From Paralithodes platypus (Eukaryota > Arthropoda > Malacostraca > Decapoda > Lithodidae): 64,000 nt of DNA. The stretch lies in contig CM064569.1 of NCBI GenBank assembly GCA_032716605.1, positions 14,692,713-14,756,712 on the forward strand. Reading direction: 5' to 3'. The notes beneath the pieces are model-generated. The model was not told the DNA's origin. It searched no databases and saw nothing but the letters and a program-made list of their open reading frames with translations. Shown one piece after another: positions 54,840 through 64,000 of this stretch (its first letter is position 1; the number at the start of each line of letters is the position of its first letter). The position numbers and the translations under genes were made by a program.

Positions 54840-55094
54840 GCTGGAGACCACACTCAACAAACCAAGATTAATGCCATTTACACACAGCCTAAGACAAACA
54901 ACAATCATCCAGATATATTGTTGATGGTTGCTGTGTTCCTGTTATCCAACTTTCTATCTAGGTAGCTAGTTTTTTATTGCTGCTAAGTACATCCGTTTAT
55001 AATATACGACTACACTAGGCATACACCGATATACTATATTAAGGTATTATATTTGACAATTTATGTAGGCTATATTATGTCAGAGAGTGAGAGA

Positions 55095-55098
<4 letters not shown>
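54840..55098. other. Spacer, no gene seen
   Basis: AT-rich, no repeats noted. Confidence 0.4.
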
Positions 55099-55159
<61 letters not shown>

Positions 55160-55171
55160 GGGGGGGGGGGG
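55099..55171. repeat. (GT)n, (GA)n and poly(G) compound microsatellite
   Basis: About 50 bases of GT, a short GA run, then 12-13 G. Confidence 0.97.
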
Positions 55172-55303
55172 CTGGATGGAGGATTTATAGAGAGTTGAGG
55201 AATGTGTTGGGAACTTAAAGGTCGAACAAATAGTATGTGTGTTCATATTGCCTATTAGGAGGGAGAGAGAGAGCGAGAGAGCCAGATAATCGCAAGTCAC
55301 AAC

Positions 55304-55305
<2 letters not shown>

Positions 55306-55347
<42 letters not shown>
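55306..55347. repeat. (CT)n microsatellite
   Basis: About 42 bases of CT. A GA run at 55257-55282 is its inverse, so the pair could fold. Confidence 0.95.
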
Positions 55348-55350
<3 letters not shown>

Positions 55351-55697
55351 AAAAAGTATAAAGAAAGGAATGCTGAATGTGAAAGTGGAAGTACCCATAT
55401 GCTCCTTTCAGAGAGAAAGAGAGAGAGAGAGATTGTGAATAAGGGAAATTGCCATAAATTCATACAACTCTAAGTGTATATGAAGTAGATTTGGGATATT
55501 ATAAGAATTTTTGGAAATACGCATATGGCCTACTAATATACCAATAAAAAAACATTCAAAGGATGGCCACACATTGAATGAGGATACAATATATGTTGAT
55601 ACATTAATTAAAATATGTTTACAAATGGAAAATGTTGCTTTATCTCATTTCAATATACTGTATACTGCATATAGATCGACGGAGAGATAGTGTATGA
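55348..55697. other. AT-rich spacer, no gene seen
   Basis: A (GA)n run at 55411-55432 is the only repeat. Confidence 0.4.
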
Positions 55698-55947
55698 ATG
55701 TGTGTGTGTGTGTGTGTGTGCGTGCGTAGCGGGTTGAACGGCCTCGACCTCTGCCTCACACACCGACACACGCACGCACACACAGAATCACACACACTCA
55801 CACACCGACACACGCACAGAATCACACACGCTCACACAGAATCACACACACACACACACACACACACACCAACACACGCAAGCACACACAGAATCACACA
55901 CACACACACACACCAACACACGCACGCACACATAGTCACACACACTC
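55698..55947. repeat. (GT)n then (CA)n with a higher-order unit
   Basis: GT run at 55698-55722, then CA-rich sequence in which CACACAGAATCACACAC and ACACGCACGCACA recur at irregular spacing. Confidence 0.93.
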
Positions 55948-55992
55948 ACATATCGTATTAGGATTGTTTTTGCACCTGAGGTTCACTTTTAA

Positions 55993-56071
55993 TCCTTTCA
56001 ATTAAAATATGCCGTTTTGCCGTATTTTAGCTACTTTCAGACGATTTTATTCAATTGTCATCGTTAAAAGG
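55993..56071. mobile_element. TTAA MITE family B, internally deleted copy
   Basis: 79 bp between TTAA at 55989-55992 and 56072-56075. Ends TCCTTTCAATTAAAATATGC and GTCATCGTTAAAAGG; keeps CAGACGATTTTATTCAA. Confidence 0.55.
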
Positions 56072-56139
56072 TTAATAATTGTGATTGCCTGTAACTCATT
56101 GTTACAAAACCTACTATAACAGAAAATCATCTGGCATAG

Positions 56140-56240
56140 AGTTCGAATCCCGGGAGGACCATATGCTTTCATTAGTTTATTCAAGTACATTGGGATTTAT
56201 AATGGTAATTAATGTTAAGAACGGGGTGTTCCTTAATTAG
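56140..56240 (+). repeat. tRNA-like SINE fragment
   Basis: B box AGTTCGAATCCCGGG at 56141-56155, followed by CAAGTACATTGGGATTTAT..TTAATGTTAAGAACGGGGTG, which recurs at 57037-57084 without the tRNA-like head. Confidence 0.5.
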
Positions 56241-56313
56241 CAATACTGAAGTAAAACCAAATGTAACATAACTTGGAGTTAATGTTTATGACTACATGAA
56301 CAGTTGATTCATG

Positions 56314-56665
56314 CGTGCATATAGGTTTATAAAACATTCGTGCATATAGGTTTATAAAACATTCGTGCATATAGGTTTATAAAACATTCGTGCATATAGG
56401 TTTATAAAACATTCGTGCATAGGTTTATAAAGGTTTATAAAATTCGTGCATATAGGTTTATAAAACATTCGTGCATAGGTTTATAAAACATTCGTGCATA
56501 TAGGTTTATAAAACATTCGTGCATATAGGTTTATAAAACATTCGTGCATATAGGTTTATAAAACATTCGTGCATATAGGTTTATAAAACATTCGTGCATA
56601 TAGGTTTATAAAACATTCGTGCATATAGGTTTATAAAACATTCGTGCATATAGGTTTATAAAACA
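56314..56665 (+). repeat. 25-bp tandem repeat, about 14 copies
   Basis: Unit GTGCATATAGGTTTATAAAA plus CATTC; a few copies are shortened near 56410-56490. Confidence 0.97.
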
Positions 56666-56786
56666 TATAGTTTTTTATTTTGCGGGAGTTTATTATAATC
56701 AGTATATGCATGCATACATTCAGTATATAATATATTTTTATAAACTGATGATAAATCCCATTATATGCCAAGTATGTTCTCATGTA

Positions 56787-56976
56787 CAGTCGGGCTAATA
56801 AGTGATGGCTCGGCACCCATTATGTTTTGATCAATAATTGGTATCAGCAGTATTTTTGAGTGAGTAATACAACCATGTTTCTACACTTACCCACCCTATT
56901 CAACATCTGACAGACATTAATACAGCACAGAGCGAGCCAAACGTAATGACAGTTGAGACATGAATTAGCGCCACTG
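56787..56976 (-). mobile_element. Mariner-like MITE, 190 bp (no SINE)
   Basis: Flanked by TA (56785-56786 and 56977-56978); ends CAGTCGGGCTAATAAGTG and, inverted, CAGTGGCGCTAATTCATG. Same family as 38188-38530 in the opposite orientation. Confidence 0.72.
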
Positions 56977-57036
56977 TACAGTAGGCCAAGTGCCTAGGCA
57001 TATCTTGTGCCTTTCTAATGCTGTGCCTTGCCTTTC

Positions 57037-57084
57037 AAGTACATTGGGGTTTGTAATTGATGATTAATGTTAAGAACGGGGTGT
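57037..57084 (+). repeat. SINE body fragment, second copy
   Basis: CAAGTACATTGGGGTTTGTA and GTTAAGAACGGGGTGTTACTT repeat 56183-56235. Confidence 0.55.
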
Positions 57085-57140
57085 TACTTATAATAACTAT
57101 ATAACATTACACTATATGTACCGGTACAGATTTATAGATA

Positions 57141-58506
57141 TATACAGACTAAACAATACATACAGACTAAACAATATATACAGACTTAACAATACATACA
57201 GACTAAACAATACATACAGACTAAACAATACATACAGACTTAACAATACAGACTAAACAATACATACAGACTAAACAATATATACAGACTTAACAATACA
57301 TACAGACTAAACAATACATACAGACTAAACAATATATACAGACTTAACAATACATACAGACTAAACAATATATACAGACTTAACAATACATACAGACTAA
57401 ACAATATATACAGACTAAACAATATATACAGACTAAACAATACATACAGACTAAACAATACATACAGACTAAACAATATATACAGACTTAACAATACATA
57501 CAGACTAAACAATATATACAGACTAAACAATATATACAGACTAAACAATACATACAGACTAAACAATATATACAGACTAAACAATATACAGACTAAACAA
57601 TATATACAGACTAAACAATATATACAGACTAAACAATACATACAGACTAAACAATATATACAGACTAAACAATATATACAGACTAAACAATATATACAGA
57701 CTAAACAATACATACAGACTAAACAATATATACAGACTAAACAATACATACAGACTAAACAATATATATATACAGACTTAACAATACATACAGACTAAAC
57801 TATATATACAGACTAAACAATACATACAGACTAAACAATATATACAGACTAAACAATATATACAGACTTAACAATACATACAGACTAAACAATATATACA
57901 GACTAAACAAATATATAGACTAAACAATAGACTAAAAAAACAAATATATAGACTAAACAATAGACTAAAAAAACAAATATATAGACTAAACAAACAGACT
58001 AAACAATATATATATATATATATACAGACTTAACAATACATACAGACTAAACAATATATACAGACTAAACAATATATACAGACTAAACAACATATACAGA
58101 CTTAACAATACATACAGACTAAACAATATATACAGACTTAACAATATATACAGACTAAACAATATATACAGACTAAACAATACATACAGACTAAACAATA
58201 TATACAGACATAACAATACATACAGACTTACCAATACATACAGACTAAACAATACATACAGACTAAACAATACATACAGACTAAACAATATATACAGACT
58301 AAATATATACAGACTAAACAATACATACAGACTAAACAATACATACAGACTAAACAATATATACAGACTTAACAATACATACAGACTTAACAATACATAC
58401 AGACTAAACAATATATACAGACTAAACCATGCATACAGACTAAACAATATATATATACAGACTAAACAATATATATATACAGACTAAACAATATAATTAT
58501 ACAGAC
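57141..58506 (+). repeat. 18-bp satellite array, about 75 copies
   Basis: Unit TATACAGACTAAACAATA with CATACAGACTAAACAATA and ..ACTTAACAATA variants intermixed. Because 18 is a multiple of three, the minus strand is open for 169 and 153 codons of repeated SLYILF/SLYVLF; these are not genes. Short degenerate stretches occur at 57900-58010. Confidence 0.97.
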
Positions 58507-58510
58507 TTAA

Positions 58511-58750
58511 GGAGGCCCACTTCGTTTTGTTTTCTCTCTCTCCCTCTCTCTCAGGGTTGTATCCATTCGGCCCCATTTATCCTACTGTTTTAAGACCTTT
58601 ATCCCTATTCAGGTGTCGATATTTTCCTGGCAAGCGGTAGCGAGCCAGCATATTATTTAACATATTTTTTGACAGCAGGCTAAATTTGTACATTTTTCGA
58701 TAGCAAACTGTCTCCGACGAAGCCGGATTTCTTCATACAATGCTGGCTCG
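58511..58750 (+). mobile_element. TTAA MITE family C, truncated copy inside the satellite
   Basis: TTAA at 58507-58510 belongs to a satellite unit (CAGACTTAA). Then GGAGGCCCACTTCG, CT tract, GTATCCATTCGGCCCC, CCTGGCAAGCGGTAGCGAGCC and TTTTTCGATAGCAAA. Satellite-like ACTTAACAGTACATACA resumes at 58753. Confidence 0.65.
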
Positions 58751-59095
58751 TAGACTTAACAGTACATACATACTTAGCAGAATATACTGTACAGATTATA
58801 CAATATATACAGATTTTACAGACTAACACTACATACATACTACAGCCCCCCACACTTATGTAAACATATACCCAGACATACCTTAACATACCAGAGGCTG
58901 ACACTAGGTTGTATTCAAAGACACGCACACACGCACTCCTAGATTATGTGGCCTCTACCAAGACCACCTCTACATACCTCTACCGCTGCCCACGATCACG
59001 GTGTTCAATAATGTTATACTATCATGCATCTTATTGTAGAGGGAAGTATGTGTTAGATCCATCTCTCTCATCTCTCTCTCATCTCTCTCTCTCGG

Positions 59096-59232
59096 TCAGT
59101 CAGCGATTGAAAACTGCTTGAACTGTGCAGCACTCAAAACAATGTTGGGTAATTTATTCCATTGTCTAACCATATTCTTACAAAGGAAATGTTTTGTTTC
59201 ACACACCTCGACGACCTTTACCTTACCTTTTA
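59096..59232 (-). pseudogene. Short LINE RT C-terminal fragment
   Basis: Minus strand reads VCETKHFLCKNMVRQWNKLP, NIVLSAAQFKQFSIAD, a typical end of a CR1-like RT (FF..N..W..LP..VV.A...FK). It does not match the C-terminus of the intact element directly upstream, so it is a separate fragment or 3' flank captured next to it. A (GAGAGAGAT)n strip lies at 59066-59095. Confidence 0.5.
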
Positions 59233-59249
59233 ATGTGTTCGCCACTCTT

Positions 59250-62200
59250 CTAGCGGCACCAAGGAGCGCGACGCCCCTCGTTATGGGTGGTGATTTGGTG
59301 CAGTAGACTGTTTGAAGCGACAGCTCGCTCCCTTGCGAGGATGGGCTCGTCTGGCACTTTTTGCAGTTCGACATCTAGGGCTCTCTTGAAGTTGTCTAAC
59401 GAGATGTCCCTCATGTCTCTTACTCGCCGTGGGAGTTTGTTGAAGAGACGTGGGCCTCTGTGTGATAACCAGCCCTCTCGCAGAGAGCCCATAGCACCCC
59501 TGTTATTCATCCGGGGGATTTCGCATTCCCAGCCTCTCCTATCACTGAATTTCATGACTATCGGAGTATGTAGGTTTGGTACTAAACCCTCTGCGATTTT
59601 CCACGTGTATATTATTAGGTAACGTTCTCTTCTACGTTCCAGTGAGTACAGATTCAGTGCTCTTAAATGCTCCCAATAGTGTAGATGTTTTATCGAACTT
59701 ATATGCGAAGTGAAATTTCTTTGTACACTCTCTACGTCATTTATTTCACCTGCTTTGTATGGGGATGTTAATACGCTACAGTATTCAAGCCGCGGTAGCG
59801 CTAGAGATTTGAAGAGCGTTATCATAGGCAATTCACCGCGTGTTTTAAAAGTACGCAGAATCCAACCCGTTAGACGTTTCGCAGCCGCCACTTTGACCTG
59901 GTTATGTACTTTGAAACCCATATTTTCAGACATTAATACCCCAAGGTCTTTCACACTGTCTTTCCGTTCTATTATGTGGTTAGATTCTGTTAAGTAATTT
60001 GTAATTTCTTTAACACCATTATTATCTCCGTACCGTATTAATTGGAATTTTTCCTCATTGAATTGCATGTTGTTTTCCCTGGTCCACTGGAACACTACAT
60101 TCATGTCTTCCTGCAGTCGGCCCGTGTCCTCTTGTGTGTTTACTATCTTGCTTAATTTTGTGTCATCAGCAAAAGACGACACCGTACTGTGTCTGGTGTT
60201 GGTATCTATGTCGCAAATTAGTATGAGGAACAGAAGGGGCGCTAGCACTGTTCCTTGGGGCACTGAGCTTTTGACATCCGAAGGCTCAGATGTGACTTGG
60301 TTTACTGCTACTGATTGTTTTCGGTTTACGAGGAAATTGTATATCCACCGTCCGATTTTCCCAGTTATACCTTTTGCTTCCAGTTTGTGGGCTATTATAC
60401 CATGGTCACATTTATCAAATGCCTTAGCAAAATCGGTGTAAATGACATCCACGTTTTTCTTTTCTTCTAGCGCTTTAAGAATTTTGTCATAGTGTTCCAA
60501 AAGTTGTGAGAGACATGATCTTCCCGCTCTGAACCCATGTTGACCGGTGTTGTGTAGTTCATTTGTCTCCATGAATGTTGAAATTTTGCTTCGCAGAACT
60601 CGCTCGAAAACTTTAATGATGTGAGAGGTTAGAGCTACCGGGCGGTAGTTTTTTGGTAGTGCTTTACTCCCTCCTTTATGCAGTGGGGCAATTATTGCGT
60701 TTTTCAAGCTATCTGGTATGTCCCCAGTGTCTAGACTCCTTCTCCACATTATAGCCAGGGGTTTTGAGAGGTTTTCCTTACATTTCTTCATTAGGATCGA
60801 ATTCCATGAGTCCGGGCCTGGTGCCGAGTGGGATGGCATGTTGGAAATGGCCTCTTCTATGTCTTTTGGACCGAAATCAATATCCAGCATCTGAGGGGTT
60901 TCCGTGGGGGAGGTTTCCATGAAAAATATATTTTGGTCTCTGATGACTTTTGTTTCATCAGGCTCACTGAATGCCATTTCATACTGCCTGCTTAAGAGTT
61001 CGCTCATTTCCTTTTTGTCCCCTGTGAAAGAGCCGTCCCCTTTGCTCAGTGGGCCGATGTTTGATGTTGTTTTAGCCTTTTGTTTGGCGTATGAAAAGAA
61101 GTATTTGGAATTTTCCTTTATACCTGCAATAGCTTTCCTCTCCTCTTCCATATGTTGTAGTTCATATGATATTCTTAGCCTTTGTTCAATTTCCACAATT
61201 TCTCTATCTATTTCGACCTTTTGCCTATCCTGTAGATTTTTATGTGTGGGTCTTTGTGTGAGTAATTTTCTTCTTCTGTACAGCCTCCTCCTTTCCCGAT
61301 CTTGTTTGCTTCTTCGTTTTGTTTGTCTTGCAGGTATATGGTGGCTACAGATTTGGGTCATGGTTTCTGTTATTAAGACTAGACATTCTGCTGGTGTCAG
61401 GTTATTCATTAAATCTTCCCAGTCTATTTCCTCCATTTCTTGATTTACCTCTTCCCACCTAATGTTTTTGTTATTGAAGTTAAATTTACTGTTAAATTTA
61501 GTTTTTGTTCTCGATTCTGAGGTTGTCTGTACACTTTCTAAGGTTGTTTTGATCTCAATTAATTTATGATCTGAGTATGTTGTGTCCGATATGTTAATGC
61601 TGTGTACTAGAGAGTCGTTGTTAGTGAAGACCAGGTCTAAGATATTGTTTTCCTGTGTGGGTTCAGCAATATGTTGGGTAAGACTAAAAAAATCACAAAG
61701 TTCAAAAAGCTCTCTCGTATTAGTATTTGCTTCTCCGGTGTTATTTGCCACTAACTGGTTTTCTAGTTGTCTCCATTTAATGTTTGGTAGGTTAAAGTCT
61801 CCTAGCCATATAATATTTGGTGTTGGGTTCCCCAGGGTTTCCACTTCTGATTTTATTTTGTTGAGCTGGGTTTTGAATTCTTCTCGGGATGAGTCTGGAG
61901 GTCTGTATGTAACAATAACTGCTAAATTTAGGGATTCTATTTTAACTCCAAGTATTTCCACCACTTCATTACTGTTATTTAGGAATTCAGTACATATCAG
62001 TGAGTCATGTATGTACAAGGCTACACCTCCATGTGATCTATGCGTTCTGTCCGCCCTATGTAGGTTGTAACCAGGAATCCATACCTCACTATCTTCCTGA
62101 TCTTTAATGTGAGTTTCTGTGAGAGCCGCAAATATAGCGTTTCCTTCTTCTAGCAGGCCCCTAATAAATGGTACTTTGTTCGTGGTTCTATTTTTTAGGC

Positions 62201-62282
62201 CTTGGATATTTGCAAACAAGATTGGGGAGGGATTGTTTGGAGTACTATGTGTACCTAATAGTCTTCGGGATGTATTGGCCAC
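59250..62282 (-). CDS. CR1-D ORF2: endonuclease and reverse transcriptase, intact
   Basis: 1010 codons from MANTSRRLLGTHS. APE endonuclease at residues about 20-245: N25 (FANIQG), E56 (LTETH), YRPP at 126-129, D162/N164 (GDFNLPNI) and S237-D238-H239 (YSDH). A Lys/Arg-rich linker (about 318-345) follows. Reverse transcriptase is at about 480-760: SAPGPDSWN, NYRPVALTSH, GQHGFRAGRSC, motif A IYTDFAKAFD (D617), motif B SSVPQGTVLAP (Ser for the usual Gly) and motif C SFADD (D706, D707). The thumb and tail contain LEYCSVLTSPYK and RGPRLFNKLPRRVRD. The length and domain order are those of a complete CR1/L2-type ORF2. The first 28 bases overlap the end of ORF1 in another frame. Likely acts in the nucleus on element RNA. 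Confidence 0.93.
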   Translation of the reverse strand: MANTSRRLLGTHSTPNNPSPILFANIQGLKNRTTNKVPFIRGLLEEGNAIFAALTETHIKDQEDSEVWIPGYNLHRADRTHRSHGGVALYIHDSLICTEFLNNSNEVVEILGVKIESLNLAVIVTYRPPDSSREEFKTQLNKIKSEVETLGNPTPNIIWLGDFNLPNIKWRQLENQLVANNTGEANTNTRELFELCDFFSLTQHIAEPTQENNILDLVFTNNDSLVHSINISDTTYSDHKLIEIKTTLESVQTTSESRTKTKFNSKFNFNNKNIRWEEVNQEMEEIDWEDLMNNLTPAECLVLITETMTQICSHHIPARQTKRRSKQDRERRRLYRRRKLLTQRPTHKNLQDRQKVEIDREIVEIEQRLRISYELQHMEEERKAIAGIKENSKYFFSYAKQKAKTTSNIGPLSKGDGSFTGDKKEMSELLSRQYEMAFSEPDETKVIRDQNIFFMETSPTETPQMLDIDFGPKDIEEAISNMPSHSAPGPDSWNSILMKKCKENLSKPLAIMWRRSLDTGDIPDSLKNAIIAPLHKGGSKALPKNYRPVALTSHIIKVFERVLRSKISTFMETNELHNTGQHGFRAGRSCLSQLLEHYDKILKALEEKKNVDVIYTDFAKAFDKCDHGIIAHKLEAKGITGKIGRWIYNFLVNRKQSVAVNQVTSEPSDVKSSVPQGTVLAPLLFLILICDIDTNTRHSTVSSFADDTKLSKIVNTQEDTGRLQEDMNVVFQWTRENNMQFNEEKFQLIRYGDNNGVKEITNYLTESNHIIERKDSVKDLGVLMSENMGFKVHNQVKVAAAKRLTGWILRTFKTRGELPMITLFKSLALPRLEYCSVLTSPYKAGEINDVESVQRNFTSHISSIKHLHYWEHLRALNLYSLERRRERYLIIYTWKIAEGLVPNLHTPIVMKFSDRRGWECEIPRMNNRGAMGSLREGWLSHRGPRLFNKLPRRVRDMRDISLDNFKRALDVELQKVPDEPILARERAVASNSLLHQITTHNEGRRAPWCR

Positions 62283-63436
62283 TCTTGGGAGGCCAGGAGG
62301 TGCTCGAGGTGTTCTATGTGCTCTTCCATCTCCCTCAGTCTCTTCATCTTCATCCGCCCTTTCCCTCCTTGCCTTTTTCCTCTGTCTCGTCCTCGCATAG
62401 CTAGAGAGTTTTTTGGGCTACCATTCGTGTTAGGTCTAGCATATCTCCAAGTCCCTTTAATATGAAAAGCTGGGCATTTCATATTGTAGCAGGTCTTGTT
62501 CTCAAGTAATGTCTTGCAAAGGGATGGGTGGTGGTATTTGCAGGTTTCACCAAATCTACATTTTCCATGACTGGTTATGTTGTTGCAAATTTTGGGATGA
62601 GCAAATCTACATGAATTCCCATTATATTTGCCCTTTTGACCAAAGTAGCACCTTCTTTCCAGATAATATCTGCACACTGGTGTAGACAACCCCAGTAGGT
62701 GTGGATGGGGCAGTGAGGGGTTATGTGGTGAGCTAAGTGTGGTTGTGGGTGATAGTGGGCTTGGTGTATGGGTGGGTGAGGCCTGCAGGTGGGTGGAGTT
62801 ACGGGTCGGTTGTAGGTGGGCAGGTGGCAGTGGTGAGGGGGGAGGCGATGTGGAAGGGGAGCCTGATATGGGGGCTTGTTGCATCCTACGTTCATCCTGC
62901 AAATGTATTTGATCAACAGCAGTAGGGTGGTCAATGGCCATAGATGGGATTAATGTGGGTGTTTTCTGGGTCTGGGGAGGTGTGGGAAGATGTGTGGCTG
63001 GGTTTGTGGATTTGTAGGTTGCGAAAGGTTGTTGTTCGGCAGGCGATGTGTGTTGATGTGCAGGAGGCAATGCGGGCATTTTCATGGGAAGGTGTGCGTG
63101 TGTGGGTTGTGATATTAGTATGGGCCCTGAGGCCCCAATAGTTCCCCAGTTTCTGTGAAAAGTAGCTATGTCTTGGCTATATTTCGGTCTATCTTGTACT
63201 TCTGTATTTTCTACAGTCTGTATGACTTGCCATGTGATATCGAAACAACTATCGCAGAAATGGAGGTTCTTCCCTCTTGTATTGTACGCCTCATTTATTG
63301 GTATCAGTCCTATGCAAACCCAGTGGTATGGTTGCTTGCATATCTGACATGCTGTGCCTTTATCGACGTGTATATTCATGTTACACCTCGTACAGGTGTC
63401 TCTGGTAGACATTTTTGTTTGTTTTTGTTTTTCCAC
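62255..63436 (-). CDS. CR1-D ORF1: PHD-like finger plus three CCCH zinc fingers
   Basis: 393 codons from MEKQKQTKMSTRD (a second Met is at 9). Residues 15-64 form a C4HC3 PHD-like finger: CTRC, CQIC, H38, C41, CDSC. About 100-250 is Pro/Thr/Ser/His low complexity. Residues 255-325 hold three CCCH fingers: C-x7-C-x12-C-x3-H, C-x8-C-x5-C-x3-H (CNNITSHGKCRFGETC then KYHH) and C-x8-C-x4-C-x3-H (ending CPAFH). The C-terminus (about 340-381) is Arg/Lys-rich, then a short heptad-like helix (REMEEHIEHLEHLL). CCCH fingers usually bind single-stranded RNA, and PHD fingers often bind histone tails. The role is inferred: RNA binding and perhaps chromatin targeting of the LINE particle. It has no esterase domain, unlike CR1-A ORF1. 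Confidence 0.88.
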   Translation of the reverse strand: MEKQKQTKMSTRDTCTRCNMNIHVDKGTACQICKQPYHWVCIGLIPINEAYNTRGKNLHFCDSCFDITWQVIQTVENTEVQDRPKYSQDIATFHRNWGTIGASGPILISQPTHAHLPMKMPALPPAHQHTSPAEQQPFATYKSTNPATHLPTPPQTQKTPTLIPSMAIDHPTAVDQIHLQDERRMQQAPISGSPSTSPPPSPLPPAHLQPTRNSTHLQASPTHTPSPLSPTTTLSSPHNPSLPHPHLLGLSTPVCRYYLERRCYFGQKGKYNGNSCRFAHPKICNNITSHGKCRFGETCKYHHPSLCKTLLENKTCYNMKCPAFHIKGTWRYARPNTNGSPKNSLAMRGRDRGKRQGGKGRMKMKRLREMEEHIEHLEHLLASQEWPIHPEDY

Positions 63437-63451
63437 CCGCCCTTACATGGG

Positions 63452-63545
63452 GGAGAGAGAGAGAGAGAGGAGGGGGGGGGGCGTGGAGGACAAGGAGGTG
63501 TTTGTTACGCGGTTTGTGGTGAGTGTGTGGGGGGGGGGGGGAGTG
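63452..63545. repeat. (GA)n and poly(G) strips
   Basis: GA at 63453-63470, G runs at 63472-63481 and 63529-63541, near the presumed 5' end of the minus-strand LINE. Confidence 0.9.
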
Positions 63546-64000
63546 CCACTCGTTTACACTCGTTATGTTTAAACTTTAAGTAACTTTAAGTAACACTTTC
63601 AATAATTATCTTATGAAACAGAATTCTCACTGCCCTAACCACTTTTCCCATTTCTGGTCGGCTGTTTAGCGGAATATACGGCACTCTAGGAAAATAACGA
63701 ACTTTCCAGGCTACCTATATATATTATCTATTTTAATTTTCACGTTTAATTTCAATTTAGACGTATACAGACTAATAAACACACGAAACTAAGCCATTCC
63801 AACAGCTTCCTCTATCTACAACACCCCTTCTCTTCTATCTACACCTTCCCAGCCGTATGGTCCTAGTGGCTGATGGCGTAATGGGATTCCAAATGTAAGA
63901 ATACGCGAATGAAAAGGTTCTCTAAAGAAAATATTACTTTTATAATAATTTGAAGGATATATTGTACAGTGCTTTTGTCCATATAATCGTGACTCTTTTG
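63546..64000. other. AT-rich end of window, no gene seen
   Basis: No ORF of note and no repeat recognised. Confidence 0.45.

Larger units (their letters stand above)
59235..63445 (-). mobile_element. CR1-D LINE with two intact ORFs
   Basis: Minus-strand element about 4.2 kb: ORF1 (63436-62255), ORF2 (62282-59250), 3' end close after the ORF2 stop. The 5' end is not clear; upstream of ORF1 lie GA and poly(G) runs. Both ORFs are free of stops and frameshifts and all catalytic residues examined are present. An older relative is at 2467-3276. The 3' tail could not be fixed. Confidence 0.88.

Noticed and set aside
55755..55961. His/Thr-rich ORF over the CA repeat
   Set aside because: Pure microsatellite translation.
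57240..58447. Long minus-strand frames of 169 and 153 codons with SLYILF repeats
   Set aside because: They arise from the 18-bp satellite, whose unit is a multiple of three and lacks stops in that frame.

Overview
The window looks like repeat-dense intergenic DNA from an arthropod, most likely a malacostracan or decapod crustacean. The signs are eukaryotic: splice-like junctions, long GA/GT/TA microsatellites, minisatellites, CR1/L2-like and RTE non-LTR retrotransposons, a Gypsy-type LTR element, many TIR-bearing MITEs, and interstitial (TTAGG)n, the telomeric motif of most arthropods. The species assignment is inference. No clear single-copy host gene is visible; nearly every convincing reading frame belongs to a mobile element.

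Region by region. 1-2030: 3' part of a CR1-family LINE (here 'CR1-A'). 2467-3276: old 3' fragment of another LINE ('CR1-D'), split by a 588-bp TIR element with a 9-bp target duplication and a telomere-like core. 3728-4140: probable TTAA-flanked element. 5045-6235: broken LINE RT. 6258-9395: TTAA-flanked repeats around a 1.6-kb TTAA-flanked transposon remnant carrying a THAP exon. 9511-14640: largely gene-free, AT-rich. 15008-29256: a Gypsy-like LTR retrotransposon (1.79-kb LTRs, 4-bp target duplication) whose 3' LTR is split by a full-length CR1-A, itself split by an inverted CR1-A copy. 32380-36345: C-rich L2/CR1-like LINE with decayed catalytic motifs. 36760-37323: two TTAA MITEs sharing one TTAA. 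38188-38530: mariner-like MITE containing a tRNA-derived SINE. 38585-40577: very homogeneous 37-bp satellite. 40713-42156: non-autonomous Harbinger-like element. 42.8-45.9 kb: cluster of MITEs. 45.9-52.05 kb: two RTE-like LINEs, one interrupted by another LINE. 52.2-54.8 kb: more TTAA MITEs. 55-58.8 kb: microsatellites and 25-bp and 18-bp tandem arrays. 59235-63436: a minus-strand LINE with both ORFs intact, the only element here that looks potentially functional.

The window records successive transposition more than a pathway. LINE proteins supply endonuclease and reverse transcriptase; the Gypsy copy has lost integrase and most of RT/RNase H and would need help in trans; the TTAA MITEs are probably mobilised by a TTAA-specific transposase such as piggyBac or Kolobok. 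The most unusual items are the intact LINE whose ORF1 combines a C4HC3 PHD-like finger with three CCCH fingers, the TTAA MITE families that repeatedly abut and share a TTAA, and the THAP/TTAA element.
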